DNA from: Peribacillus frigoritolerans
GTDB lineage: Bacteria; Bacillota; Bacilli; Bacillales; DSM-1321
Direction: 5' to 3'
Length of the DNA: 64,000 bases
NCBI RefSeq assembly: GCF_001636405.1
Contig: NZ_KV440950.1
Coordinates: forward strand, 5,001-69,000
Every line of letters begins with the position of its first letter. The stretch's first letter is position 1. The notes beneath the pieces are model-generated. The model saw only the letters and a list, made by a program, of their open reading frames with translations, was not told the DNA's origin and ran no database searches. Positions 46,601 to 55,404 of this stretch are shown piece by piece. A program made the translations under genes and the position numbers.

Positions 46601-46738
46601 ATGCAAACCAAAAACCCACTGGAATTCTTCAGGACACTGCCGCCTAAACAATGTTCGGAATGCGGGACCCATATCATTGAACAAGCTGAATCCTATCTCT
46701 TGGAATGTGACCGCTGCCTCTCCAAACACGAAGACTGA
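46601..46738 (+). CDS. YhfH-type zinc ribbon protein 4
   Basis: 45 residues starting MQTKNPLEFFRTLPPKQCSE, ending CLSKHED. It is nearly the same at DNA level as copy 5, including the ATAAGGAGGAATCA site. It begins 163 nt after copy 3. Confidence 0.82.
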   Translation: MQTKNPLEFFRTLPPKQCSECGTHIIEQAESYLLECDRCLSKHED

Positions 46739-46766
46739 TCAAACCAAATCATAAGGAGGAATCACC

Positions 46767-46907
46767 ATGCAAACCAAAAACCCATTGGAATTCTTCAGGA
46801 CACTGCCGCCTAAACAATGTTCGGAATGCGGGACCCATATCATTGAACAAGCTGAATCCTACCTCTTGGAATGTGACCGCTGCCTTTCCAAAAAAGATGA
46901 ATATTAA
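46767..46907 (+). CDS. YhfH-type zinc ribbon protein 5
   Basis: 46 residues. It differs from copy 4 only after LSK, where it reads KDEY. It is the last gene of the array and is followed by an inverted repeat at 46914-46957. Confidence 0.82.
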   Translation: MQTKNPLEFFRTLPPKQCSECGTHIIEQAESYLLECDRCLSKKDEY

Positions 46908-46913
46908 TAAAAG

Positions 46914-46957
46914 ATGCTGACATCAAGGAGCTATATAGGCCATTTTGATGTCAGCAT
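46914..46957 (+). terminator. Inverted repeat closing the YhfH array
   Basis: ATGCTGACATCAA and TTGATGTCAGCAT around 18 nt. There is no U run, so it is a weak or processing hairpin. Confidence 0.5.
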
Positions 46958-46995
46958 TAACCTTGTTATCTGCCTCCCTTTCCTTGCATTCAAAA

Positions 46996-47018
46996 AAGGA
47001 TGTCCCCTGGACACCCTT
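46996..47018 (-). terminator. Terminator of pucR
   Basis: AAGGGTGTCC and GGACATCCTT with TTTT following on the minus strand, 17 nt past the pucR stop. Confidence 0.8.
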
Positions 47019-47034
47019 CAGTCTTACTATCTTT

Positions 47035-48669
47035 TCATCTCCCAATATATTTATCTACATACTTCCCGCTGATCTTCCTGCTGCTGTATTGTAAGAAGTC
47101 CAATGCAAAAATCATGAATTCAAGGCCCAGACGCTTATCGGAACGCATAAAATCAGAACCTAGCAGTTTCTCCAATTTTTCAAGCCTATGATATAACGTT
47201 TGCCGGACAATGAATAATTGTTTTGATGTTTCCTGTTTAGAACCGTTACAGGCAAGGTATGTCTTCAGGGTAGGCATTAGCTCTCCATTGTTTTGCTTGT
47301 CGTATTCAATGACAGGACCTAAATATTCATATACCGTTTCCTCCAGATTGCCATGTTTATTTATGAGTGAAATCATGCGATGCATATGTAAGTCCTGATA
47401 AAAGAAGCTCCTGTCATCCTCTGGTAATGTATCCTGAAGCAGCAACGTCTCACGGGCCGTTTCATAGCTTTTATAAATCTCACTTAACCTTTGAACATGC
47501 TTACCAAAACCAATGGAAAGCAGCCCCATACGATTACGCCCGCTTACATCCATTTTCATGATTCGATCCACCGCGCTTGTAACCCTTGATTTCCAATCTT
47601 CGGATGAACGATTATCACCTAAAATAAAAACAAGATGCTGATGTATTTCCATGGAAAATATCTGAAAGCCGTACTGTTCAAAAACAGTTCTAAACATTAT
47701 CTTAAAATAGGTTCCATCTAATTTTGCGGAATTTTTATTATACTTTGGGTGTTGTTTGCAAATGCAAACAATTCCGCCATCCAACTGCATTTTCGGATCA
47801 ATATAGGAAAGCCTTTCCCGGATTGCTTCGTCACTATATTCACCTTCAATCCAATTTGTAAGCCATATACTTTCTTCCGACATTTTCTTTTCTTCTATAT
47901 ATAACTCCCTTAATAGATGCTGTGCCAATGCGGTAGCCGTTCGATCCAAGATCAATGAATCAAAATCAGTCAACTCCCTGCCGTTGCTGCTGATGAGCAG
48001 TTCCGCATAATTTTCGCCAAGCACTTGTATCGGCTGTCCAAGAACGGTTTTATCCAATTTCCGCTTCTCTTCATATATATCCGCTACCATTTGATAGGTT
48101 GTTTTTTTCTTTATTTTTGGAATGCTGGCTATATCATTTTCATTAAAGATAAGAATAACCTGTACATTTAAATAGCTGTGGAGAAATTTTAGAATTGGTT
48201 CATAATGGTCAATTTCGAGGAGATTTTTATTTAACTGCTGTGAGTAGTTTTCTAAGTTGGAGATCATCTGATATTGTTTATTGATGATAAGGGAATGTAT
48301 ATCCTGCGTGATTTCCACGAAAGGGACTTCTTCATGAAATAGGATGATAGGGAATTGCCGTTCATTAGCGAGATCGATGGCACATTGCGGCACTGCCATG
48401 GTGTTGGCGCCAATCTCTATACAGAGTCCAGCTGCATCGCACTCTATTAACTGTCTTAAGCAGGATAGAAATGTGTCATCGCAGTCTTTCCACCCTAAAC
48501 CGGTAGTCAGTATCAGTTCGTTTCCATTTAACAAATGGCTGATTTGCGTGACTTCCATGCAGTGGACCCACTTCACTTGACGCTTTATCCCACTGCTGCC
48601 TGCAATTATATCCGTCAGATTAAAATGCTTGCGTGTTAGAATTTCCTCGATTGTAATCGATGTATTCAT
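47035..48669 (-). CDS. pucR: PucR family transcriptional regulator
   Basis: 544 residues. The N-terminal PucR ligand domain (about 1-125) starts with TIEEILTRKHFN and has VHCMEVTQISHLLNGNELIL. A GGDEF-like central region (about 280-400) and a C-terminal HTH_30 (about 475-530) with LKTYLACNGSKQETSKQL and RQTLYHRLEKLEKLLG follow. B. subtilis PucR controls purine catabolism. Here it lies downstream of the pyrimidine degradation operon on the same strand and probably activates it in response to nitrogen or a pathway intermediate. Confidence 0.86.
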   Translation of the reverse strand: MNTSITIEEILTRKHFNLTDIIAGSSGIKRQVKWVHCMEVTQISHLLNGNELILTTGLGWKDCDDTFLSCLRQLIECDAAGLCIEIGANTMAVPQCAIDLANERQFPIILFHEEVPFVEITQDIHSLIINKQYQMISNLENYSQQLNKNLLEIDHYEPILKFLHSYLNVQVILIFNENDIASIPKIKKKTTYQMVADIYEEKRKLDKTVLGQPIQVLGENYAELLISSNGRELTDFDSLILDRTATALAQHLLRELYIEEKKMSEESIWLTNWIEGEYSDEAIRERLSYIDPKMQLDGGIVCICKQHPKYNKNSAKLDGTYFKIMFRTVFEQYGFQIFSMEIHQHLVFILGDNRSSEDWKSRVTSAVDRIMKMDVSGRNRMGLLSIGFGKHVQRLSEIYKSYETARETLLLQDTLPEDDRSFFYQDLHMHRMISLINKHGNLEETVYEYLGPVIEYDKQNNGELMPTLKTYLACNGSKQETSKQLFIVRQTLYHRLEKLEKLLGSDFMRSDKRLGLEFMIFALDFLQYSSRKISGKYVDKYIGR

Positions 48670-48787
48670 CCAGCCACATCCTTTTATAAAACTGCTTTAA
48701 AATCTATTATAAACGGACACCCCTTAAATCTCCAGACACTTGTCAGAAAATCTAACGTCAAAATTCTACAAAAAACTCAAACAAAAA

Positions 48788-48812
48788 GGACCCATTCGTG
48801 AGGAATAGGCCC
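48788..48812 (-). terminator. Terminator of the pyrimidine degradation operon
   Basis: GGGCCTATTC pairs with GAATGGGTCC (two G-U), then TTTTTG on the minus strand, 15 nt past the last gene. Confidence 0.68.
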
Positions 48813-48826
48813 GGTCCGTAACTTAC

Positions 48827-49045
48827 TCAATTCAACTTTTTTTTGAAAAGCAATGTAGAGAAGTATTTCCTACCTTCCGGGGTTTTGATGTTCAACTGCT
48901 TCCATTCCTGCTTCGTTCCTTCAATCAGTTCAAAATCGAGAAAAGCTCCACTTAAACTTTCGGAAACCCGGGTGATTCGATATCCTCTTTCAAGCAAAAA
49001 ATCGATTTGTTCCCTTTCTAAGCGATACTCTTGATATTCGGACAT
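48827..49045 (-). CDS. Small conserved-looking protein in the pyrimidine operon
   Basis: 72 residues, charged, starting MSEYQEYRLEREQIDFLLER and containing KTPEGRKYFSTLLFKKK. ATG 49045 is placed after AAGGGGG at seven nt. It lies 16 nt behind the permease gene and ends at the operon terminator, so it is co-transcribed. I do not recognise the family; no motif suggests an activity. Confidence 0.65.
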   Translation of the reverse strand: MSEYQEYRLEREQIDFLLERGYRITRVSESLSGAFLDFELIEGTKQEWKQLNIKTPEGRKYFSTLLFKKKLN

Positions 49046-49061
49046 TTCCATTCCCCCTTTT

Positions 49062-50546
49062 TCAAACGTTCTTCTTGCCGGTCGAAGCCGTAAAAACCAC
49101 CTCTACCTCAAGTTCTGGACCTTTTTCAATTATCCAATCCCTTCCAACTGAAATACCTAAATATTTCTCATCGCTTGGATCGATGATTTCAGCTTGTTCA
49201 TATCGCTTGAACCACCAATACTTAGCTAATATAAAATAACAAGCACCGCCGAGTAGAAAACCGATAATAAACGAATAATTTGAAAAAATCGTGGCACCGA
49301 TTCCTCCAATCACCCAAGAAATGATTCCTGCCCAATTCACTCCATTCAAGTACTTATACTGGCCTTCACTCTCATAGAGTTCTTGTACATTCACTCTCCG
49401 TTTACGAAGGAAATAGTAATCCGCTACCAGGATGCCGACAATGGATGCCAGGATTCCACCTATTATTAATAAAACTTCTATGATGATGCCGAACAGGCTC
49501 CATGGCTGAACTACTATCCCAATAACCCCCGCTACAACGACTCCCGCCCAAAATGGCATTTTAGGACCCATGACATTGGAGAAAATGGTAGCTGCGGGAA
49601 TGACATTGGCCGTAGTATTCGTCGACCATTGAGCAAATACGATCATGATCAAAAGGACGCCGAGGGCAATTCCACTTGCTGATCCCTGTATGGCAACTAC
49701 AGGGTCATAATTGGAAACAGCCATATAAGAAACCGCTCCGATAATCACCATGAACGTCTGGGTGATGGGATAGGTGATAATATTCCCAATTATTTGCCCC
49801 TTATTGCGCTTGAACCAATTTTTTTCATTTTTTGGTGCCTTTATATAGCGGGAAAGCGTCGGCATATCTGCAGTCAATGTGCCCCAAAATCCCATATTTG
49901 CCATAATGACGACCATGAAAGCCGTCGCGGCGGCCCCGCCAGTGACCGGACTTTCAATCCAGGACCATACCTCCCTTCCTTGGGCCACAGCCTGATCGGA
50001 TAGGGTGAAATACATCCATCCAGAAATTAGAATGATGACGGGCGCCGCCAAGTCGGCGAATCGTTCAATCGACTTTATTCCCATTGCCGTGTTGACTAAT
50101 TGTAAAACGGCAAAAATGAGGAAGCAGATAAACCAATTATCAAAGTCAAAAAGAGTTGTAAAGATAGCATTCATTGCAGTGGCTCCAAAGTAAGTATTGA
50201 GGCCGAACCAGCATGACGCTACAAAACCGCGCACAACCGAAGGGATGTGGGTGCCAATCGTACCGAACGGCGCCCTCATATAGACTGGAAATGATATTCC
50301 ATGTTCAACACCGATATCCCCTGTCATTGTCATCAAAAAGCCGAGAACCACACAGGCAATGACCGTTGCAAGAACGACCCAGCCTAAGGATAAACTTTGA
50401 ACACCGTTCCCACCGATCGCGAAGGCAGCCAATACTACAGCCATGCCCACCCAAATGAAACCAAATCCGGCTGCACTTATGTTTTTCTCACTATGAGGTA
50501 TAGGCAGCAAATCGGGAGACTTTAAATAATCTTTCTTCTCACTCAT
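49062..50546 (-). CDS. NCS1 family nucleobase permease
   Basis: 494 residues and about 12 helices. Motifs of nucleobase:cation symport-1 proteins are present: SLSLGWVVLAT near the N-terminus and MANMGFWGTLTADMPTLSRY in TM6. The location between hydA and a small gene suggests uptake of uracil, thymine, dihydropyrimidine or hydantoin. It resembles bacterial PucI/HyuP-type carriers. ATG follows TTAGGGGGATTTTT. Confidence 0.88.
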   Translation of the reverse strand: MSEKKDYLKSPDLLPIPHSEKNISAAGFGFIWVGMAVVLAAFAIGGNGVQSLSLGWVVLATVIACVVLGFLMTMTGDIGVEHGISFPVYMRAPFGTIGTHIPSVVRGFVASCWFGLNTYFGATAMNAIFTTLFDFDNWFICFLIFAVLQLVNTAMGIKSIERFADLAAPVIILISGWMYFTLSDQAVAQGREVWSWIESPVTGGAAATAFMVVIMANMGFWGTLTADMPTLSRYIKAPKNEKNWFKRNKGQIIGNIITYPITQTFMVIIGAVSYMAVSNYDPVVAIQGSASGIALGVLLIMIVFAQWSTNTTANVIPAATIFSNVMGPKMPFWAGVVVAGVIGIVVQPWSLFGIIIEVLLIIGGILASIVGILVADYYFLRKRRVNVQELYESEGQYKYLNGVNWAGIISWVIGGIGATIFSNYSFIIGFLLGGACYFILAKYWWFKRYEQAEIIDPSDEKYLGISVGRDWIIEKGPELEVEVVFTASTGKKNV

Positions 50547-50587
50547 AAAAATCCCCCTAATTTAATTTGCAAGATTCCTTACCGAAG

Positions 50588-52006
50588 TTAGACTGTAAGC
50601 TTTTTCCCGGTATCCGGCTTCAACGCCGAATTATATTTTGCCCGTTTCAAGAATTGTCCTTTTCCAGCTTCGCCCACAAATTGTTTGTCTTTAATGACGA
50701 ATTGACCTCTCGATAAAACGGAAACCGGCTCACCCGTAATTTCCATACCCTCAAACGCATTATAATCCACCGCCATGTGATGAGTATCTGCAGAAATGGC
50801 CCTTTCAATCCTCGGGTCAAAAATGACAATATCAGCATCCGAGCCTACGGCAATCGTCCCTTTCTTAGGGAATAATCCAAATAGTTTGGCAGCACGTGTA
50901 GAGGTCATGTCGACGAATTGATTCAAAGTAATGCGCTCTTTCATGACCCCTTCAGAAAAGAGGATACTCATGCGGTCCTCTATCGTTGGGCCGCCGTTCG
51001 GTATTTTCGTGAAATCTTCACGTCCAAGTTCCTTCTGTCCCTTAAAGTCAAAAGAGCATTGATCGGAGCCGATCGTTTGCAGCTGCCCCATTTTCAGAGC
51101 ATTCCATAGCACTTCCTGGTTTTTCTTCTCCCTTAACGGCGGGGACCATACATACTTAGATCCTTCAAAATGGGGCTTTTCAAGATAAGACTGGTCAAGA
51201 ACCAAATATTGCGGACAAGTCTCACCCCAAATATCCACCCCTTTATTCCTTGCCTCAGTGATCTTTTCAACCGCATCTTCACAGGTGACATGAACGACAT
51301 AGAGCTGGCCATTTGCCATTTCCGTCAGTTTAGCTGCACGTCCAGTTGCTTCCCCTTCAAGCTCCGGAGGCCTTGTTAATGCATGGTAAATTGGATCGGT
51401 GTTCCCTTCGGCAAGCGCCTGCTTTGTAAGATAATCGATGACATCACCATTTTCAGCATGAACCATGACAAGTGCGCCAAGTTCCTTTGCTTGCAACAAA
51501 GTGCGGTATAGCGTGGCATCATCAGCTTGAAAAACATTCTTGTAAGCCATGAATACTTTAAAGGACGAAATCCCTTCATTATCGATGATACTTGGCAACT
51601 CAGCCAATACTTCATCATTAATCTCACTGATCATTAAATGAAAACCATAGTCTATGGCCGCTTTTTCATTGGCCTTTTCATGCCATGTTTCAATTGCTTT
51701 CTTTAAAGGCACCCCTTTTTCGGTCAGGCAAAAATCGATGATCGTTGTCGTGCCTCCATATGCAGCAGCGATTGTACCTGTTTCATAATCATCCTTTGTC
51801 GTTGTCCCGCCAAACGGCATATCGAGATGGGTATGCGGATCTATGCCCCCCGGAAAAATATATGCGCCTTTTGCATCAATGATTTCAGCCCCCTCAGCCG
51901 ACAGGTCCTTTCCAATCATTGCAATCTTCTCATTTTCAATCAATATATCCGCTTGATACGTATCTGCAGCCGTTGCAATCGTTCCATTTTTAATGATTTT
52001 CTTCAT
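50588..52006 (-). CDS. hydA: Dihydropyrimidinase (D-hydantoinase)
   Basis: 472 residues, amidohydrolase fold. The metal site GGIDPHTHLDMPFGG is near residue 55, the carboxylated Lys lies in SFKVFMAYK, and the later site Asp in IGSDQCSF. It opens dihydrouracil or dihydrothymine to N-carbamoyl-beta-alanine or its methyl analogue. I chose ATG 52006, after GGAGGGGTCGAAT; the frame upstream lies inside that site. It lies 14 nt after preA. Confidence 0.93.
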   Translation of the reverse strand: MKKIIKNGTIATAADTYQADILIENEKIAMIGKDLSAEGAEIIDAKGAYIFPGGIDPHTHLDMPFGGTTTKDDYETGTIAAAYGGTTTIIDFCLTEKGVPLKKAIETWHEKANEKAAIDYGFHLMISEINDEVLAELPSIIDNEGISSFKVFMAYKNVFQADDATLYRTLLQAKELGALVMVHAENGDVIDYLTKQALAEGNTDPIYHALTRPPELEGEATGRAAKLTEMANGQLYVVHVTCEDAVEKITEARNKGVDIWGETCPQYLVLDQSYLEKPHFEGSKYVWSPPLREKKNQEVLWNALKMGQLQTIGSDQCSFDFKGQKELGREDFTKIPNGGPTIEDRMSILFSEGVMKERITLNQFVDMTSTRAAKLFGLFPKKGTIAVGSDADIVIFDPRIERAISADTHHMAVDYNAFEGMEITGEPVSVLSRGQFVIKDKQFVGEAGKGQFLKRAKYNSALKPDTGKKLTV

Positions 52007-52020
52007 ATTCGACCCCTCCA

Positions 52021-53307
52021 TCATTTTACGAAATCAACACTTTCACTGCTTATGCCCCCAAGGAACGATTGGCGTTCATTCCACGTCATTGGCGGCAATT
52101 CATTTGTCAATTCGATCATATCGATCGCCCCATCGGCCGGACAGACGATCGAGCAAAGATTACAGCCTACGCAATCCTCTTCGCGCACTCTCAAGAATGA
52201 GCTGCCTGACGTGTCCTTTAACATATCTATACATTGATGCGATGTATCTTCACACGCAATATGGCATTTATTGCAGTTAATGCACACATCATTATTAATG
52301 CGCGCAACGACCTTATAATTAAGATCTAAGTTCCCCCAGTCGGAATAGCGAGGTACGGACTTACCGACAATATCCATCACGGAGGATATCCCTTTTTCAT
52401 CAAGATAATTGGACAGGCCATCGATCAAGTCTTCAACGATTCTAAAACCGTGATGCATGGCAGCCGTGCAAATTTGCACTCCAGTCGAACCCATCAGCAA
52501 AAATTCCACCGTATCCTGCCAATTTGAAATGCCGCCAATTCCCGAAATGGGAACATTGATCATTTTATTCCTTGCACACTCTGCCACCATATTCAAAGCA
52601 ATCGGCTTCACAGCTGGACCGCAATACCCTCCGTGAGCACCCTTGCCGCCTACATGGGGAATCGTATTCCATGAATGGATATCCACTCCTGCCAAGCTGT
52701 TGATCGTATTGATCATGCTTATTGCATCCGCACCGCCGCGCACCGCCGCTTCAGCCGTAACCGTAATGTCGGTTATATTGGGTGTAAGCTTGACGATGAC
52801 GGGCTTGGATGCAGCTTCCTTCGCCCAGTATGTTTGCTTTTCAACCAGTTCTGGAACCTGTCCCGAAGCAGCTCCCATCCCACGCTCTGCCATACCGTGC
52901 GGGCAGCCAAAGTTCAACTCGTAACCATCGACCCCTACATCTTCTATGCGCTTGATGATCTCATGCCACTTTTCCTGTTGTGGCTCCACCATCACCGATG
53001 CAATGATTGCGTGATCAGGGAACCTCTTCTTCGTTTCATATATTTCCTTCAGATTCACTTCCAGCGGACGGTCCGTTATCAATTCTATATTGTTGAACCC
53101 GGCAACTCTTTGTCCATTAAAACTGACCGCTGCAAAACGTGATGAGACATTCAGGATGGGGTCACCCAATGTCTTCCAAACGGCTCCTCCCCAGCCAGCT
53201 TCAAATGCACGCTGAACTTGATAACCCGAATTAGTAGGTGGTGCTGAAGCAAGCCAAAAAGGATTGGGAGATTTAATACCTGCAAGATCAATTGATAAAT
53301 CAGCCAT
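52021..53307 (-). CDS. preA: Dihydropyrimidine dehydrogenase subunit PreA
   Basis: 428 residues. An FMN TIM-barrel dihydroorotate dehydrogenase-like domain (about 1-310) starts ADLSIDLAGIKSPNPFWLAS and contains NFGCPHGMAERG with the active Cys. Two C-terminal [4Fe-4S] sites are CINCNKCHIAC and CVGCNLCSIVCP. It reduces uracil and thymine with electrons from PreT. I chose ATG 53307, after TAGGAGGCTTATC; the longer frame overlaps this site. Confidence 0.94.
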   Translation of the reverse strand: MADLSIDLAGIKSPNPFWLASAPPTNSGYQVQRAFEAGWGGAVWKTLGDPILNVSSRFAAVSFNGQRVAGFNNIELITDRPLEVNLKEIYETKKRFPDHAIIASVMVEPQQEKWHEIIKRIEDVGVDGYELNFGCPHGMAERGMGAASGQVPELVEKQTYWAKEAASKPVIVKLTPNITDITVTAEAAVRGGADAISMINTINSLAGVDIHSWNTIPHVGGKGAHGGYCGPAVKPIALNMVAECARNKMINVPISGIGGISNWQDTVEFLLMGSTGVQICTAAMHHGFRIVEDLIDGLSNYLDEKGISSVMDIVGKSVPRYSDWGNLDLNYKVVARINNDVCINCNKCHIACEDTSHQCIDMLKDTSGSSFLRVREEDCVGCNLCSIVCPADGAIDMIELTNELPPMTWNERQSFLGGISSESVDFVK

Positions 53308-53334
53308 GATAAGCCTCCTATTTTTCATAGTTAT

Positions 53335-54699
53335 TTAAGCAATATCCACCGCTCCGCCCATCAAAATCGAATCAATTTCATAGGCTGTCTTTTTCCCTTG
53401 CTGGGCAGCTGAAACAACCATTGCCTCACCTTGGCCTTTTCCGAAGATCACGTCACCGCACGCAAAGATCTTTTCATTCGATGTCCTGTAGGAATCACCC
53501 TCCAATGTCACGACGCCATCATCATGTTGAATGCCGAACTGTTCAATCAATCCTACATACCTGGATTGGCCTATGGCACGAATGACGCCATCGACCGGAA
53601 TGACGAACTCTGATCCGGAAATTTGGACTGGACGGCGCCGGCCATCTTCACCTGCCTCGCTAAGCACCATTTTTACGCACTCGATACCCGTTACCTGACC
53701 GCTTTCATCCGATAGTATCCTGGAGGGGGCAGTCAGCCAGTGAAAACCGACACCTTCTTGTTTGGCAAACTCATACTCAAAATCATAGGCAGTCATTTCC
53801 TTTTGGGTACGACGATAAATAATGCTCACCTGTTCGGCGCCTAGGCGAATAGAACAGGTAGCTGCATCGATCGCCGTGTTTCCAGCCCCAATCACCGCCA
53901 TCTTCTTCCCAATGAATTTATCAGTGATTGTCCCTGTTTTCGTGGCCTTTACGAAATCGATTGCATCATAAACTTCAGCTAAATTCTCCCCTTCGATCCC
54001 AAGCTTAGGAACATCGGACATGCCTATCGCTAAAATGACCGCATCATGGTCCGCAGTCAGCTGATTTGCGGAAATATCCACCCCGACCCGTGTATTCGTT
54101 TTAATATCAACATCCAAACTCTTTACTTGTTCGACTTCCCAATAAGAAATGCTCTGAGGTAAACGGAACGATACAATTCCGTAAGTATTTAATCCGCCTG
54201 GATTCTTTTCAGCTTCGAAAATGGTTACACTGTAGCCAAGCAAGGCTAACTCCCTTGCTGCAGACAAACCCGCCGGACCGCTTCCTACAATGGCAACTTT
54301 TTTGCCATTCTTCTTCCCGGCCTTGAATAGGGCTTGTTTATTTTGGATGGCCCAATCTGTGGAATAACGCTGGAGATTGCCGATCATGATCGGCTTTGTA
54401 GAATGGTTCAGGACACATGCCCCCTCACATAACTCTTCAGTCGGACATACCCGCGCACAGCTGGCACCGACAGGATTGGCCGTCATGATTGTCTTGGCCG
54501 ACCCTTTAAAATTACCTGATGCTATCTTCTTGATAAAACCGGGAATATCTATTCCGGTCGGACAGGCTTGGATACATGGGGCATCATAGCAGTATAAACA
54601 TCGATTCGATTCTTCCAAAGCTTCCCTTGGGGATAATCCCCTCTCCGCTTCCTGAAAGTTAATCTCTAGACCACCTTTTAACGGGCTCGTCATACTCAT
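53335..54699 (-). CDS. preT: Dihydropyrimidine dehydrogenase subunit PreT
   Basis: 454 residues. Cys motifs CLYCYDAPC and C-x3-CP at the N-terminus hold [4Fe-4S] clusters. FAD motif GSGPAGLSAARELALLGY (about 136) and NAD(P) motif GAGNTAIDAAT (about 268) follow. It passes electrons from NADH to PreA. It is first in the operon; ATG follows AAGGAGAAATAG. The promoter must lie in 54700-54850. Confidence 0.94.
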   Translation of the reverse strand: MSMTSPLKGGLEINFQEAERGLSPREALEESNRCLYCYDAPCIQACPTGIDIPGFIKKIASGNFKGSAKTIMTANPVGASCARVCPTEELCEGACVLNHSTKPIMIGNLQRYSTDWAIQNKQALFKAGKKNGKKVAIVGSGPAGLSAARELALLGYSVTIFEAEKNPGGLNTYGIVSFRLPQSISYWEVEQVKSLDVDIKTNTRVGVDISANQLTADHDAVILAIGMSDVPKLGIEGENLAEVYDAIDFVKATKTGTITDKFIGKKMAVIGAGNTAIDAATCSIRLGAEQVSIIYRRTQKEMTAYDFEYEFAKQEGVGFHWLTAPSRILSDESGQVTGIECVKMVLSEAGEDGRRRPVQISGSEFVIPVDGVIRAIGQSRYVGLIEQFGIQHDDGVVTLEGDSYRTSNEKIFACGDVIFGKGQGEAMVVSAAQQGKKTAYEIDSILMGGAVDIA

Positions 54700-55190
54700 C
54701 CACTATTTCTCCTTCCAAACATTTATTTTGAAAAATAAAAAGGGAGGAATTGCGTGCATTCTCTCTACTGTCCTCATATTTAAACGATTGAAAGCATTGC
54801 CAACATGGTTTCCATCAATTTAATCACCTAACAAGTCATGGCGATTTCCCAGCCAAGAATCTCTTATTTTTTTATTATTTTCTCTCTCATTCTCTCACTG
54901 GCCACGCCCCGGTCCCTGTTTCCTTCAAACACAAAAAGCCCCCCCTACTAATCTTAAAAACTCAAATCCTGATTATAAATCAGGGAATTGAGTATTCTTT
55001 ATTCTATAATGTTGAAAAGCAAGTTACATTATACAAAGTGTAAAGTATTTCCAGTCACTAAATTTGCAATATGTAATATTCATGTTATATTTCCTAACAA
55101 TAAGTGATAAGCCTCGTCATTTTTCTACATCCAAACTTACTTTTCATCATACTTACTGATATTTTTGGCTGATTTGTTCCGATTACCCGC
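54700..55190. other. Intergenic region upstream of preT
   Basis: About 490 bp without a gene. It should hold the preT promoter and PucR target, but I find no convincing box. One hairpin is clear at 54961-54992 (CTCAA-TCCTGATT/AATCAGG-TTGAG, one mismatch). The rest is AT-rich with no open frame of note. Confidence 0.5.
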
Positions 55191-55397
55191 TTATCAACAC
55201 TTTGTCCACATAAAAAAAAGCCCAGAAACGAAAATTCTTGGTTTTCTGGGTCTTTTCACTTTTATCCACAACTTATTCACATATTATATGGTGTTATTCT
55301 CTTTGTTTTTGCAGAACAGAGGCACTTCACCAAAAGTTATCCACATTAACGAATCGACTTTTCCACTTATCAACAACCCATTAAAAATTTATCAACA
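55191..55397 (+). other. DnaA-box cluster (seven boxes, same orientation)
   Basis: TTATCAACA at 55191, 55367 and 55389; TTGTCCACA at 55202; TTATCCACA at 55262 and 55337; TTATTCACA at 55273. All are on the plus strand in 207 bp. Two pairs are spaced 11 bp, one turn of helix, and the last pair 22 bp. The perfect consensus is TTATNCACA. No dnaA, dnaN or recF gene is nearby, so it looks like a DnaA titration or control cluster rather than oriC. The hflX terminator lies inside the cluster. Confidence 0.75.
55216..55253 (-). terminator. Terminator of hflX
   Basis: AAAGCCCAGAAA and TTTCTGGGTCTTT; the minus strand continues into a run of eight T. Confidence 0.8.
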
Positions 55398-55404
55398 AGC
55401 AGGT

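Noticed and set aside
46363-46677. A 104-codon minus-strand frame
   Set aside because: It is the antisense of the repeated YhfH genes; its internal duplication follows from the array.
46093-46907. Regular repeats of about 166 bp, at first sight array-like
   Set aside because: They are tandem genes with coding conservation, not CRISPR: no short repeats with unique spacers and no cas genes.
54700-55190. Sigma-54 promoter for preT
   Set aside because: A TGGCA-like string exists near 54790-54810, but the GC element at the right distance is missing.
55191-55397. Chromosome origin oriC
   Set aside because: DnaA boxes are dense, but there is no dnaA, dnaN, recF or rpmH nearby and no clear AT-rich unwinding element beside them; scored as a DnaA cluster instead.
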